A DNA stretch of 64,000 bases from Streptomyces venezuelae (GTDB lineage Bacteria > Actinomycetota > Actinomycetes > Streptomycetales > Streptomycetaceae). Under the pieces are notes generated by a model, which made no database searches, had not been told where the DNA came from, and saw only the letters and a program-made list of their open reading frames with translations. Both the position numbers and the translations under genes were made by a program. This document shows positions 48,906 to 57,663 of this stretch, one piece after another. The DNA lies in NCBI RefSeq assembly GCF_008642295.1, contig NZ_CP029190.1, positions 5,315,501 through 5,379,500 of the forward strand, written 5' to 3'. How positions within the stretch are numbered: position 1 is the first letter of the stretch; each line of letters opens with the position of its first letter.

Positions 48906-51590
48906 CTACAGGCCGTAGCGCTCCCGGGCCTCCTTCACGGCCGAGGCGGGAACCTCGCCGCGGCGGGCCAGCTGCGCCAGCGCGGCGACCACGATCGACT
49001 GCGCGTCGACACCGAAGTGGCGGCGGGCACCCTCGCGGGTGTCGGAGAGGCCGAAGCCGTCCGTGCCCAGCGAGGTGTAGTCCTGCGGCACCCACTGGCT
49101 GATCTGGTCCGGAACCTGGCGCATCCAGTCGGAAACGGCCAGCACCGGGCCCGGGGCACCCTCCAGCACGCGGGTGACGTACGGGGTGCGCTCCTCACCG
49201 CGCAGCAGCGCCTCGTCGCACTCCAGCGCGTCCCGGCGCAGCTCGCCCCACGAGGTGGCGGACCATACGTCGGCGGCCACGTTCCAGTCGGCGGCGAGGA
49301 GCTTCTGCGCCTCCAGGATCCAGTGGATCGCCGTACCCGAGGCCATGAGCTGGATCTTCGCGGCGTCGGCGGCCGGGGCCGCCTCGGCCAGGTCGGCCGC
49401 GGTGTTGAAGCGGTACAGGCCCTTGAGGATGCCCTCCTCGACGCCCTCGGGCATCGCCGGCTGCGGCTTCGGCTCGTTGTAGACCGTCAGGTAGTAGAAG
49501 ACGTCTTCCGGCTGCTCGCCGTACATCCGCCGCAGACCGTCCTTGACGATCACCGCGATCTCGTACGCGAAGGCCGGGTCGTAGTTGAGCGACGCCGGGT
49601 TCGTGGACGCGATCAGGTGCGAGTGGCCGTCCGCGTGCTGGAGGCCCTCACCGGTCAGCGTGGTGCGGCCGGCGGTGGCGCCGACGATGAAGCCCTTGCC
49701 CAGCTGGTCGGCGAGCTGCCACATCTGGTCGGCGGTGCGCTGCCAGCCGAACATCGAGTAGAAGATGTAGAAGGGGATCATCGGCTCGCCGTGCGTCGCG
49801 TACGACGTGCAGGCGGCGATGAAGTCGGCCATGGCGCCGGCCTCGGTGATCCCCTCGTTGAGGATCTGGCCGTCCTTGGCTTCCTTGTAGTACATCAGCT
49901 GGTCGCGGTCGACCGGCTCGTACGTCTGGCCCAGCGGCGAGTAGATGCCGGCTGACGGGAAGAGGGACTCCATACCGAAGGTACGGGCCTCGTCGGGGAC
50001 GATCGGCACCCAGCGCTTGCCGGTCTCCTTGTCCCGCATCAGGTCCTTGACCAGCCGGACGAAGGCCATGGTGGTGGCCATCTCCTGCTTGCCGGAGCCC
50101 TTGAGCAGCGGGGCGAAGGAGCGCTCGGCCGGGGCCGGCAGGGCCACGTGGTGGACCTTGCGGGCCGGGGCCGGGCCGCCGAGGGCCGCACGGCGCTCGT
50201 GCAGGTACTGCACCTCGGGGCTGTTCGCGCCCGGGTGGCCGTAGGGGACGACACCGTCGGCGAAGGCGCTGTCCGGGATCGGGAGGCCAAGGAGGTCACG
50301 CATGTCCTTGAACTCGTCGATCGTCAGCTTCTTCATCTGGTGGTTCGCGTTCTTGGACTCGAACCCGGCACCCAGGGTGTGGCCCTTGACGGTCTGCGCC
50401 AGGATGACCGTCGGCGCGCCCTTGTGGGCCAGGGCGGCCTTGTACGCGGCGTAGACCTTGCGGGGCTCGTGGCCGCCGCGCGAGGTGTGGAAGCACTCGG
50501 CGATCTTCGCGTCCGACAGCACGCCCGCCAGCTGCACCAGCTCGGCGTTGGCGCCGAAGAAGTGCTGGCGGATGTAGGCCACGTCGCGGGTCGCGTACGT
50601 CTGGAACTGGGCGTCCGGGACCTCGCGGATGCGGCGCACCAGGGCGCCCGTGGTGTCGAGCTGGAACAGCTCGTCCCAGGCGGAGCCCCAGAGGGTCTTG
50701 ATGACGTTCCAGCCGGCGCCGCGGAACTGCGCCTCCAGCTCCTGGACCACGCGGAAGTTGGCGCGGACCGGGCCGTCGAGGCGCTGCAGGTTGCAGTTGA
50801 TGACGAAGGTCAGGTTGTCGAGCTGCTCGCGCGAGGCCAGGGCCAGGGCGGCGGTCGACTCGGGCTCGTCCATCTCGCCGTCGCCCAGGAAGGCCCAGAC
50901 GTGCGAGTTGGCGGTGTCCTTGATGTTCCGGTTCTGCAGGTAGCGGTTGAACCGCGCCTGGTAGATCGCGGAGAGCGGGCCGAGGCCCATGGAGACCGTG
51001 GGGAACTCCCACAGCCAGGGCAGGCGCCGCGGGTGCGGGTAGGAGGGGAGGCCGTTGCCGCCCGACTCCTGCCGGAAGTTGTCGAGCTGCTGCTCGGAGA
51101 TGCGGCCGTCGAGGAAGGCGCGGGCGTAGATGCCGGGGGAGGCGTGGCCCTGGATGTAGAGCTGGTCGCCCGAGCCGTCGTTCTCCTTGCCGCGGAAGAA
51201 GTGCTGGAAACCGGTCTCGTAGAGCCAGGCCGCCGAGGCGAAGGTGGCGATGTGGCCGCCGACGCCGTACTTGGAGCCGCGGGTCACCATGGCTGCCGCG
51301 TTCCAGCGGTTCCATGCGGTGATCTTGGCTTCCATCGCCTCGTCACCGGGGAACTCGGGTTCCGCGGAGGTCGGGATGGTGTTGACGTAGTCCGTTTCCA
51401 GCAGCTTGGGCAGCGCGAGTCCGGCGGCCTCGGCGTGCTGGAGGGTACGGCGGAGCAGGTACTCGGCGCGGCGCGTACCGGCGGCCTTGGCAACGGCATC
51501 CAGGGAGGCCGCCCATTCGGCGGTCTCCTCGGTGTCGCGGTCCGGGAGCTGGTCGAGCTCGCTCGGAAGCTTTCCTACGGGGTCGGACAT
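48906..51590 (-). CDS. aceE: Pyruvate dehydrogenase E1 component (homodimeric, AceE type)
   Basis: E1 decarboxylates pyruvate with thiamine diphosphate and transfers the acetyl group to the E2 lipoyl domain. The 894-residue protein includes SKYGVGGHIATFASAAWLYETGFQHFFRG, YIQGHASPGIYARAFLDGR, HVWAFLGDGEMDEPESTAAL (the ThDP motif, GDGEM at residues 236-240, ending in a conserved NCN), HEPRKVYAAYKAAL, and the C-terminal transketolase domain with QLMYYKEAKDGQILNEGITEAG. The ATG is at 51590. The leader region upstream contains a palindrome and a hairpin, and a GntR gene precedes it on the same strand. It ends 33 bp before a 21-bp perfect hairpin. Confidence 0.96.
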   Translation of the reverse strand: MSDPVGKLPSELDQLPDRDTEETAEWAASLDAVAKAAGTRRAEYLLRRTLQHAEAAGLALPKLLETDYVNTIPTSAEPEFPGDEAMEAKITAWNRWNAAAMVTRGSKYGVGGHIATFASAAWLYETGFQHFFRGKENDGSGDQLYIQGHASPGIYARAFLDGRISEQQLDNFRQESGGNGLPSYPHPRRLPWLWEFPTVSMGLGPLSAIYQARFNRYLQNRNIKDTANSHVWAFLGDGEMDEPESTAALALASREQLDNLTFVINCNLQRLDGPVRANFRVVQELEAQFRGAGWNVIKTLWGSAWDELFQLDTTGALVRRIREVPDAQFQTYATRDVAYIRQHFFGANAELVQLAGVLSDAKIAECFHTSRGGHEPRKVYAAYKAALAHKGAPTVILAQTVKGHTLGAGFESKNANHQMKKLTIDEFKDMRDLLGLPIPDSAFADGVVPYGHPGANSPEVQYLHERRAALGGPAPARKVHHVALPAPAERSFAPLLKGSGKQEMATTMAFVRLVKDLMRDKETGKRWVPIVPDEARTFGMESLFPSAGIYSPLGQTYEPVDRDQLMYYKEAKDGQILNEGITEAGAMADFIAACTSYATHGEPMIPFYIFYSMFGWQRTADQMWQLADQLGKGFIVGATAGRTTLTGEGLQHADGHSHLIASTNPASLNYDPAFAYEIAVIVKDGLRRMYGEQPEDVFYYLTVYNEPKPQPAMPEGVEEGILKGLYRFNTAADLAEAAPAADAAKIQLMASGTAIHWILEAQKLLAADWNVAADVWSATSWGELRRDALECDEALLRGEERTPYVTRVLEGAPGPVLAVSDWMRQVPDQISQWVPQDYTSLGTDGFGLSDTREGARRHFGVDAQSIVVAALAQLARRGEVPASAVKEARERYGL

Positions 51591-51656
51591 CGGTGTGCGC
51601 CGCCTTCCGGACTAAGGAGGGTGGTGAAGATAAGGAACCCTGACGGGCAGGACAGG

Positions 51657-51685
51657 GTCGGCGGACCCGGATGGGGTCCGCCGAC
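51657..51685 (-). promoter_or_regulatory. Perfect hairpin in the aceE leader (possible attenuator)
   Basis: GTCGGCGGACCC (51657-51668) and GGGTCCGCCGAC (51674-51685) flank a 5-nt loop. On the minus strand it lies between the palindrome at 51699-51715 and the aceE start at 51590. A transcript starting near the palindrome would fold this stem ahead of the coding region. Confidence 0.5.
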
Positions 51686-51698
51686 GACTGTAAGACGC

Positions 51699-51715
51699 TG
51701 ATCGATGATCGATCA
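51699..51715. promoter_or_regulatory. Perfect palindrome, candidate operator for aceE
   Basis: TGATCGATGATCGATCA is a perfect 8-1-8 palindrome centred at 51707, in the gap between the GntR gene and aceE and ahead of the leader hairpin. A GntR/FadR-type regulator is encoded immediately upstream, so this is a plausible binding site. Confidence 0.55.
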
Positions 51716-51753
51716 AAGAAAAGTGTCCAAAAAATGGCTGTAGGGCGAAAGTC

Positions 51754-51788
51754 GGCACTGCGTGCCGCGGAATGAGGCACGCAGTGCC
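51754..51788 (-). terminator. Hairpin terminator after the GntR gene
   Basis: GGCACTGCGTGCC (51754-51766) and its perfect complement (51776-51788) enclose a 9-nt loop. It lies 25 bp downstream of the stop of the minus-strand GntR gene and upstream of the aceE operator region, insulating the two units. Confidence 0.6.
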
Positions 51789-51813
51789 GGGCAAAACGGG
51801 ACAATCAGCCCTG

Positions 51814-52440
51814 TCAGGCCCGGGGTGCGCACCCCAGGACATGCCGCTTCACCAGCAGGCCGATCTCCGGATCCTGTCGGCGGAACGCCTCGATCAGGGC
51901 CTCGTGCTCCTCGGCGTAGGACTTCTGCACGGTCCCCAGCCAGCGGATCGACAGGGCCGTGAACACCTCGATCCCCAGGCTCTCCCAGGTGTGCAGGAGC
52001 ACGCTGTTCCCGGCCGCCCGCACCATCTCCCGGTGGAAGCCCACCGTGTGGCGCACCTGCGCGGTGCCGTCCCCCGCCCGGTCGGCCTCCCACAGGGCCG
52101 CCACATGCGGCTCCAGCGCACTGCAGTCCGTCGCCAGCCGCGGGGCGGCCAGCTCGGCCGCGATCTGCTCCAGGCCGGCCCGGACCGGGTAGATCTCCTC
52201 GAGGTCGGCCGCCGTCAGGTTCCGCACCCGGACGCCCTTGTTCGGCGCCGACTCGATCAGCCGCAGCGTCTCCAGCTCGCGCAGGGCCTCCCGTACGGGC
52301 GTCTGGCTGACCTCCAGCTCCACGGCGATGCGGCGCTCGACGATCCGCTCGCCGGGCTTCCAGCGCCCGCTGACGATGCCCTCCACGATGTGCTCGCGGA
52401 TCTGCTCGCGGAGCGAATGCACCACGGGTGGCGTGATCAT
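51814..52440 (-). CDS. GntR family transcriptional regulator (FadR/FCD subgroup)
   Basis: This protein of about 208 residues has the GntR winged helix (VHSLREQIREHIVEGIVSGRWKPGERIVERRIAVELEVSQTPVREALRELETLRLIESAPNKGVRV) and the FCD-type all-helical C-terminal ligand domain (LEEIYPVRAGLEQIAAELAAPRLA; HTVGFHREMVRAAGNSVLLHTWESLG), whose spaced His residues often hold a metal and bind an organic acid. The ATG at 52440 is preceded by GGAGAT with 9 nt of spacing, and is better than the frame's further starts upstream. It lies just upstream of aceE on the same strand; a terminator and the palindrome between them suggest it regulates aceE. Confidence 0.9.
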   Translation of the reverse strand: MITPPVVHSLREQIREHIVEGIVSGRWKPGERIVERRIAVELEVSQTPVREALRELETLRLIESAPNKGVRVRNLTAADLEEIYPVRAGLEQIAAELAAPRLATDCSALEPHVAALWEADRAGDGTAQVRHTVGFHREMVRAAGNSVLLHTWESLGIEVFTALSIRWLGTVQKSYAEEHEALIEAFRRQDPEIGLLVKRHVLGCAPRA

Positions 52441-52566
52441 CGGGTTTTCATCTCCTGGGAGGTCGCGCAGGGGTCCTGATGCCTGATGAGGGTACTGATG
52501 CGTAGACAATACGGCGCCCCCGACCTGTGCGAAGCGTCCGCGAGCAGGTACCGCGGGTGAGGCTGG

Positions 52567-55500
52567 TTACAGGACCTCCGTGGCCAGGATCCGCTGCATG
52601 AGCGCGCTCAGGGCCGCAGCGTGCTGCGGGTGCAGGCCGATCAGGCCGGCGATCTCGGCGAGGGCGCGGTCGCGTTCGGCGGGGGTGGCGGGGGGCCAGT
52701 CCTCGGTGGCGGGGTCGTCGCTGTTCAGGGCCGAGGCGAGGGCGGAATGGACGCGAGCGGCGAACTGCTCTTTGTGGACCAGGAGTTCGAGAGTGGCACC
52801 TGCTGCAATGACAGCGGAGGGCGGCTGGATCTGGGCAAGGAGCTCCCGCAGCCGGTCATGCAGGGCCGCATGGTCGCCGATGTACGCATAGGCGGCCGGG
52901 ATTCCGTCGGCGCGGGCGAGGGTCAACAGGGCGGAGTGCACGGCCCGCACAGGGGTGCGGGACCCGGAGGCGAGCAGCCGGAGCGCCAGGTCCGAGAGGA
53001 GGTTCTCGGCGTGCTCGGCGAGATGGCGCCGGGATTCCTCCCAGTCGGGGGTGGCCAGCCACGCGTGGAGGAGGTCGGCGGTGATGTACGGGCGGAAGGC
53101 GGCCTCCGGACCGTCCGTCGATGCCGCACGCGCGATGGCGAGCAGCTGTCGGCCCCGGCTGTCGGTCAGTGCGAACTCCTCCAGAGCCGTCATGGCATCG
53201 GCGGAGCCGAGCTCCTCCCGGTGTTCCTCCCAGAAGGCCCGGCTGGCCGCCCAGCTCGGACAGCGGGCCCAGTCGAGCGTCAGACGGATCACAGCATCGG
53301 GCACCGCCAGCCACGCGGGTGGCTCGCTCCCGGCCTGCTCCCGCCACATCGTCGCCACACGTTCGGTGCGCGTGCCGTCGGACTGGCTGTAGGCGCGGAG
53401 CCGGATCCTGGCCTGTACGGCGGTGCCCGCGGGTGCTGACGTGGCGAGCTCGATCAGGGTGTGTACTCCGGGCCCGGCATCCGGCAGGGTCAGCTGGTGG
53501 GCTGCGCGGCCGACGGCCAGCTCACGGGCTGCCTCCGGATGCGCGGCCAGGGCCCGCTCGGCCTCTTCGAACGCGGCGAGGGCCTGCTCTGCCGGGGCAA
53601 GGAGGGCAAGGGTGCCGAGGGCCGTGCAAAGGCCCGGGGTGTAGGCGACGGGGTCGGCCTGGGCCAGGGCCCGGTACAGCGCGACGGATTCGGTGGCGGC
53701 GGCGCATGCCTCCGGCCCGTCGCCGTTCTCGTGCCGGGTGGCTGCCAGGTTGTCGAGGGTCAGGGCGAGGTCGGGCAGGCGGGATGCGGGATTGTCCTTG
53801 GCGAGCGTCCGATAGAGCCCGGTGGCCTCGGTGATGACGGCCAGCGCCCCCGGACGGTCCCCGGTCTTGCGGAGGACGGCCGCGAAATTGTTGAGGAGTG
53901 CGGCCAGGTTGGGCAGATGGGCCGCGGGATTGTCCTCGGCGAGGGCCCGGTAGAGCGCAACGGCTTCGGTGCCGGTGGCCAGCGCCCCCGACCCGTCCCC
54001 GGTCTCGAGCTGGGCACAGGTCAGCGTGCCGAGCGAATGCGCGAGCTGGGCGGTGTGGGCTGCGGGATTGGCCCGGACGAGGGCTCGGTAGATGTCGGTG
54101 GCCTCGGTGCTCGTGACCAGGGAGCCCGGCCAGTCCTCGCTCTCGCCCTGGCGGATGGCGAGGTTGATGAGCGACGCGGCCAGGTCGGGGTTGTGGGCGG
54201 CAGGGTTGGCCAGGGCTAGCGTGCGGCGGATGGCGACCGCTTCGCGGATGGCGGCGAGATCGATCTCCGTGTCTCCGATGGAGGGCACGTGACTGGACAG
54301 GTTGTTGAGGGCCCGGGCGAGGTCGGGCAGATGAGCGGCGGGATCGGCCTCGGCCAGGGTCCGGTACAGCCCGGTCACTTCGATGGCCGTGGCCAGGCCG
54401 CCTTCCTGATCGCCGTTCTCATGCTGGGCGGTGGCGAGATTGTGCAGTGAGCCGGCGAGGCTACGGAGGTAGGCGGCGGGGTTGATCTCGGCGAGGGACC
54501 GGTGGATCCGGGTGGCTTCGGTGATGGTGACGAGCGCCCCCTGCCAGTCGCCGTTGTCCCCCTGGATTGTGGCCAGGTTGTTGAGCGAGGCCGCAAAGCT
54601 GGGGATGTGCACGGCGGGATCGTCCCCGGTGAGGGTTCGGTAAATCCGGGTGGCTTCGGTGATGGTGGCGAGCGCCCCTTGCCGGTCGCCGTTGTCCCCC
54701 TGGATCGTGGCCAGGTTGCTGAGCGCCATCGCGTATTCGGGCAGGTAAAGAGACGGGTTCACCTGCGCGAGGGCCTGGTGGATCCGGGTGGCTTCGATGC
54801 CGGTGGCCAACGCACGGCCCCGGTCGCCGTTCTCGACCTGGCTGGTGGCGAGGGCGTTGAGGGCCCGGGCGAAGCTGGGCAGATGAGCGGCGGGATCGGT
54901 CTCGGCCAGGGTCCGGTACAGGTCGGTGGCTTCGATGGCCGTGGCCAGGCAGCCTTCCCGATCGCCGTTGTCACGCTGGGCGGTGGCGAGATTGTGCAGT
55001 GAGCCGGCGAGGCTGCGGAGGTAGGCGGCGGGGTTGATCTCGGCGAGGGACCGGTCGATCCGGGTGGCTTCGCTCAGGGTGACGAGCGCTCCGTGTCGGT
55101 CTCCGTTTTCGTTCCGGAATGTGCCGAGGTTGTTGAGTGAACCGGCGAGCCGGGGCAGGTAGGCGGCCGGATCCGCTTCGGCGAGCTCCCGGTAGATCCG
55201 AGCGGCCTCGGCACTGGTGGTTACGGCGTTTGGCCGGTCGCCTATGGCCGACTGGAAGGCAGCGAGGTCGTTGAGCGAGGCGGCAAGGAGAGGGGTGCGG
55301 CCGACGGGGTCGGCCTCGGCCAGGGAGCGGTGGATGGCTGCGGCCTCCAGGGCCAGTGGCACGGCCTCGGCTCGGTGGCCGCGCTGGCTCCGCGAGTAGG
55401 CGAGCTCGTCGAGAGCCAGTGCTAGGTACGGGAGGAACAGTCCGGGCCGACGACCGGCCAGCTCACGGATCAGCGCGATGCCCTCGGCTCCCGCCACCAC

Positions 55501-57663
55501 GGCGTGATAGCTGAGCGACCGGGGGACGTACGCGTTCGTGAGCGCCAGCGCGGCGGTTTCCTCCGGTTCCGCCAGGTCCGCCCCCGCCTCCGCCACCGGC
55601 CCCAGCAGCCCCACCATCGCCCGCGCGACGCGGTACGCCGCCTCGGGCGGGGCGCCCGCCAGCAGGTGCTCGGCGAACTCGCGGTGGTAGAGCCGGTATA
55701 CCGCCTGCGTGCCGTCGTCGTCCTCCACCACGTACCGGCCGTAGGTGTTCAGCAGCCAGTCCACGTCCGCCGCCGTGTACTCCGTACCCTCCGGGGCCAG
55801 CGCGGACGCCGCCGCCTCCCAGACGCCCGAGGCGGGCATACCGCTGCCCGCGCTCCACGCCAGTGCGCTGAGCAGGTCCCCGGTGGCGCCCGGCAGCAGC
55901 TCGCCGTCCCGGTACCGCTGCGGGCCCTCCGCCAGGTCCTCGGTGAACGCGGCGCTGATCGAGGCCGGGAGGAACTGCTCCCAGTCCGTCGCCCCGGCAT
56001 CGCCCGGGCGGTCGGCCCGGAACCGGCGGATCACCGAGTCCGTTGCCATCCGGGCGAACAGGAACCCCCCGTGACCCACCGCCGCCCGGCCGGCGATCAG
56101 CCGGGCCGCCTTCGCGGCGCCCTCCGCGGGCAGGCCGCCCGAGCGGGTCAGCCGCCGCCGGCCGTACTCCTCGATGTCCGCCGCGGTGTCCCTCTCCTCG
56201 TCCAGGCTCGCCACCCGCGCCCGGGTGTCCAGCAGCCGGCTCACCGCCCGGTCCAGCGGCTCGCCCGGCGCCGACCGGGGGGTGAACGGCCGGTCGCGGG
56301 AGCCGAGCAGGACGCAGGTCAGCCGGCTCAGCGGGGCCAGCAGCTGTTCGACGATCCGGCCCGCCTGGTCCGGGGCCGCCTCGTCGAGGCCGTCCAGGAC
56401 CAGCACCGGGCGACGGCCGGCCGGCTCCGGCCACTCCTGCTCGACCTCGGCGATCAGTGCCGCCGGGGTCGCCGGGGCCGGCAGCCGCAGGGCCTCCGCG
56501 AGGGCCTCGGCGAGCTGCTGCACCGTCGAACCGCGCAGGTGCAGGGAGACGTCCACCGAGCCCTCGCCCGGGTCCGGGTCCTCGGGGCCGAGGGCGTCGT
56601 GCGCCCGGATGTCCGCCCGGTGCGAGGGGCTGGACAGGGTCGAGATCCGCCCCAGCACGGCCGATTTGCCGCAGCCGGCGCCGCCCGTCACCAGGAACAG
56701 CCCGGGCTCGCCCGCCCGCAGCCAGCCCACGATCTCGCCGAGCACCCGCCGCCGGCCGCTGAAGAACCAGCCCTCGTCCACCCGGTCGGCCCCGCGCGCG
56801 GCCCGCACCAGATGCTCCACCAGCTCCGGCTCCCGGCCGGCCCGGGCCCCTTGCCAGCGCGGGTTGGCGAACATCGCCCGCTCCTCGCCGAGGGTGGCGA
56901 TGACCGGCCGCTGGCCCGTCTCCCCGGGCCACTGGGCCCGCGCGGCCTGGATCACCGCAGCCCCGCTGACCTGGGCATTGCGGCGGCTCCACTGATGGCG
57001 GTACTCCGCCGACCGCGGCCCCTCGCGCAGCACCCGGGCCACCGTGTCCAGCAGCACCCCCCGGCCCTCGGCCCGCTCCCGGGGCCGGCAGCTCGCGATC
57101 ACCCCGAGCCAGGCCGCCCGGTCGGGCGGCAGGCTGCGGGCCGACAGACTGCCCAGCGCCTTGCTCAGCGACTCCACCACCCCGGCACCCGCGTAGCAGG
57201 TGTCGATGAGCAGCAGCACCTGATCGGCCCGGCCGGCCAGGGCGGCGGCCGTCAGCAGACGGGCGGCGTAGGTCTCCTCCTCGTCCTCCGGATCCTGTGT
57301 GTCGGCCACGATCAGGCGGAGCTCCGCATCGGCCGCGAGCACGCCGTGGCCGGACCAGAGGACCACGGCCGGTCCGTTCCCGCCCTCCGCCGCCCAGTGC
57401 GTCCGCCAGTCCCGGACCTGTGCCTTGAGGGCGTCGCGGCCGGGGTCGGCGAGGACGGTCGGGGTGTAGCCGTAGCCCTCCAGCAGGGTGCACAGCCCGT
57501 GCATCTGCTCGACGGCACCGGTCAGCGCCGGGAAGGCGCGGGGGTCCGCGTAGTTCTCGACCACGATGCCCAGGGCGGTGCCGCGGACCGTGTTCTCCGT
57601 CCCGGCCCCCGGCTCCTGCCCGCCCGCGGCGGCCGGCACCGAGGGCATGACCTGCTCACTCAC
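52567..57663 (-). CDS. Caspase-like protease - STAND NTPase - TPR-like repeat protein (candidate immune effector)
   Basis: A 1698-residue multidomain protein. The caspase-like (C14) domain spans about 27-260, with H106 (LWSGHG) and C156 (LLLIDTCYAGAG) as the dyad. A NACHT/STAND-like NTPase follows: Walker A TGGAGCGKSAVLGR (P-loop Lys K333), Walker B PVLVLDGLDEA (D424, D427, E428), then the helical region ending in YRLYHREFAEHLLA (about 655). From about residue 777 there are twelve 46-residue repeats plus a degenerate thirteenth, each containing L-x-x-DPAAYLP-x-LA-x-SLNNL and NGDR-x-GAL-ATITEATR. The C-terminal 350 residues are helical. GTG start at 57663 overlaps the lipase stop by 8 bp; ATG 57648 is an alternative. 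It ends 126 bp from the GntR gene. Confidence 0.9.
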   Translation of the reverse strand: MSEQVMPSVPAAAGGQEPGAGTENTVRGTALGIVVENYADPRAFPALTGAVEQMHGLCTLLEGYGYTPTVLADPGRDALKAQVRDWRTHWAAEGGNGPAVVLWSGHGVLAADAELRLIVADTQDPEDEEETYAARLLTAAALAGRADQVLLLIDTCYAGAGVVESLSKALGSLSARSLPPDRAAWLGVIASCRPRERAEGRGVLLDTVARVLREGPRSAEYRHQWSRRNAQVSGAAVIQAARAQWPGETGQRPVIATLGEERAMFANPRWQGARAGREPELVEHLVRAARGADRVDEGWFFSGRRRVLGEIVGWLRAGEPGLFLVTGGAGCGKSAVLGRISTLSSPSHRADIRAHDALGPEDPDPGEGSVDVSLHLRGSTVQQLAEALAEALRLPAPATPAALIAEVEQEWPEPAGRRPVLVLDGLDEAAPDQAGRIVEQLLAPLSRLTCVLLGSRDRPFTPRSAPGEPLDRAVSRLLDTRARVASLDEERDTAADIEEYGRRRLTRSGGLPAEGAAKAARLIAGRAAVGHGGFLFARMATDSVIRRFRADRPGDAGATDWEQFLPASISAAFTEDLAEGPQRYRDGELLPGATGDLLSALAWSAGSGMPASGVWEAAASALAPEGTEYTAADVDWLLNTYGRYVVEDDDGTQAVYRLYHREFAEHLLAGAPPEAAYRVARAMVGLLGPVAEAGADLAEPEETAALALTNAYVPRSLSYHAVVAGAEGIALIRELAGRRPGLFLPYLALALDELAYSRSQRGHRAEAVPLALEAAAIHRSLAEADPVGRTPLLAASLNDLAAFQSAIGDRPNAVTTSAEAARIYRELAEADPAAYLPRLAGSLNNLGTFRNENGDRHGALVTLSEATRIDRSLAEINPAAYLRSLAGSLHNLATAQRDNGDREGCLATAIEATDLYRTLAETDPAAHLPSFARALNALATSQVENGDRGRALATGIEATRIHQALAQVNPSLYLPEYAMALSNLATIQGDNGDRQGALATITEATRIYRTLTGDDPAVHIPSFAASLNNLATIQGDNGDWQGALVTITEATRIHRSLAEINPAAYLRSLAGSLHNLATAQHENGDQEGGLATAIEVTGLYRTLAEADPAAHLPDLARALNNLSSHVPSIGDTEIDLAAIREAVAIRRTLALANPAAHNPDLAASLINLAIRQGESEDWPGSLVTSTEATDIYRALVRANPAAHTAQLAHSLGTLTCAQLETGDGSGALATGTEAVALYRALAEDNPAAHLPNLAALLNNFAAVLRKTGDRPGALAVITEATGLYRTLAKDNPASRLPDLALTLDNLAATRHENGDGPEACAAATESVALYRALAQADPVAYTPGLCTALGTLALLAPAEQALAAFEEAERALAAHPEAARELAVGRAAHQLTLPDAGPGVHTLIELATSAPAGTAVQARIRLRAYSQSDGTRTERVATMWREQAGSEPPAWLAVPDAVIRLTLDWARCPSWAASRAFWEEHREELGSADAMTALEEFALTDSRGRQLLAIARAASTDGPEAAFRPYITADLLHAWLATPDWEESRRHLAEHAENLLSDLALRLLASGSRTPVRAVHSALLTLARADGIPAAYAYIGDHAALHDRLRELLAQIQPPSAVIAAGATLELLVHKEQFAARVHSALASALNSDDPATEDWPPATPAERDRALAEIAGLIGLHPQHAAALSALMQRILATEVL
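54328..55070 (-). repeat. Intragenic duplication of a four-repeat block (552-bp period)
   Basis: The segment 54328-54518 is repeated with very few differences at 54880-55070, exactly 552 bp (4 x 138 bp, four 46-residue TPR-like units) apart. Long identical runs include one of more than 25 bp around 54483 and 55035. The intermediate repeats are less alike, which points to a recent duplication of a block, not independent conservation. Confidence 0.85.
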
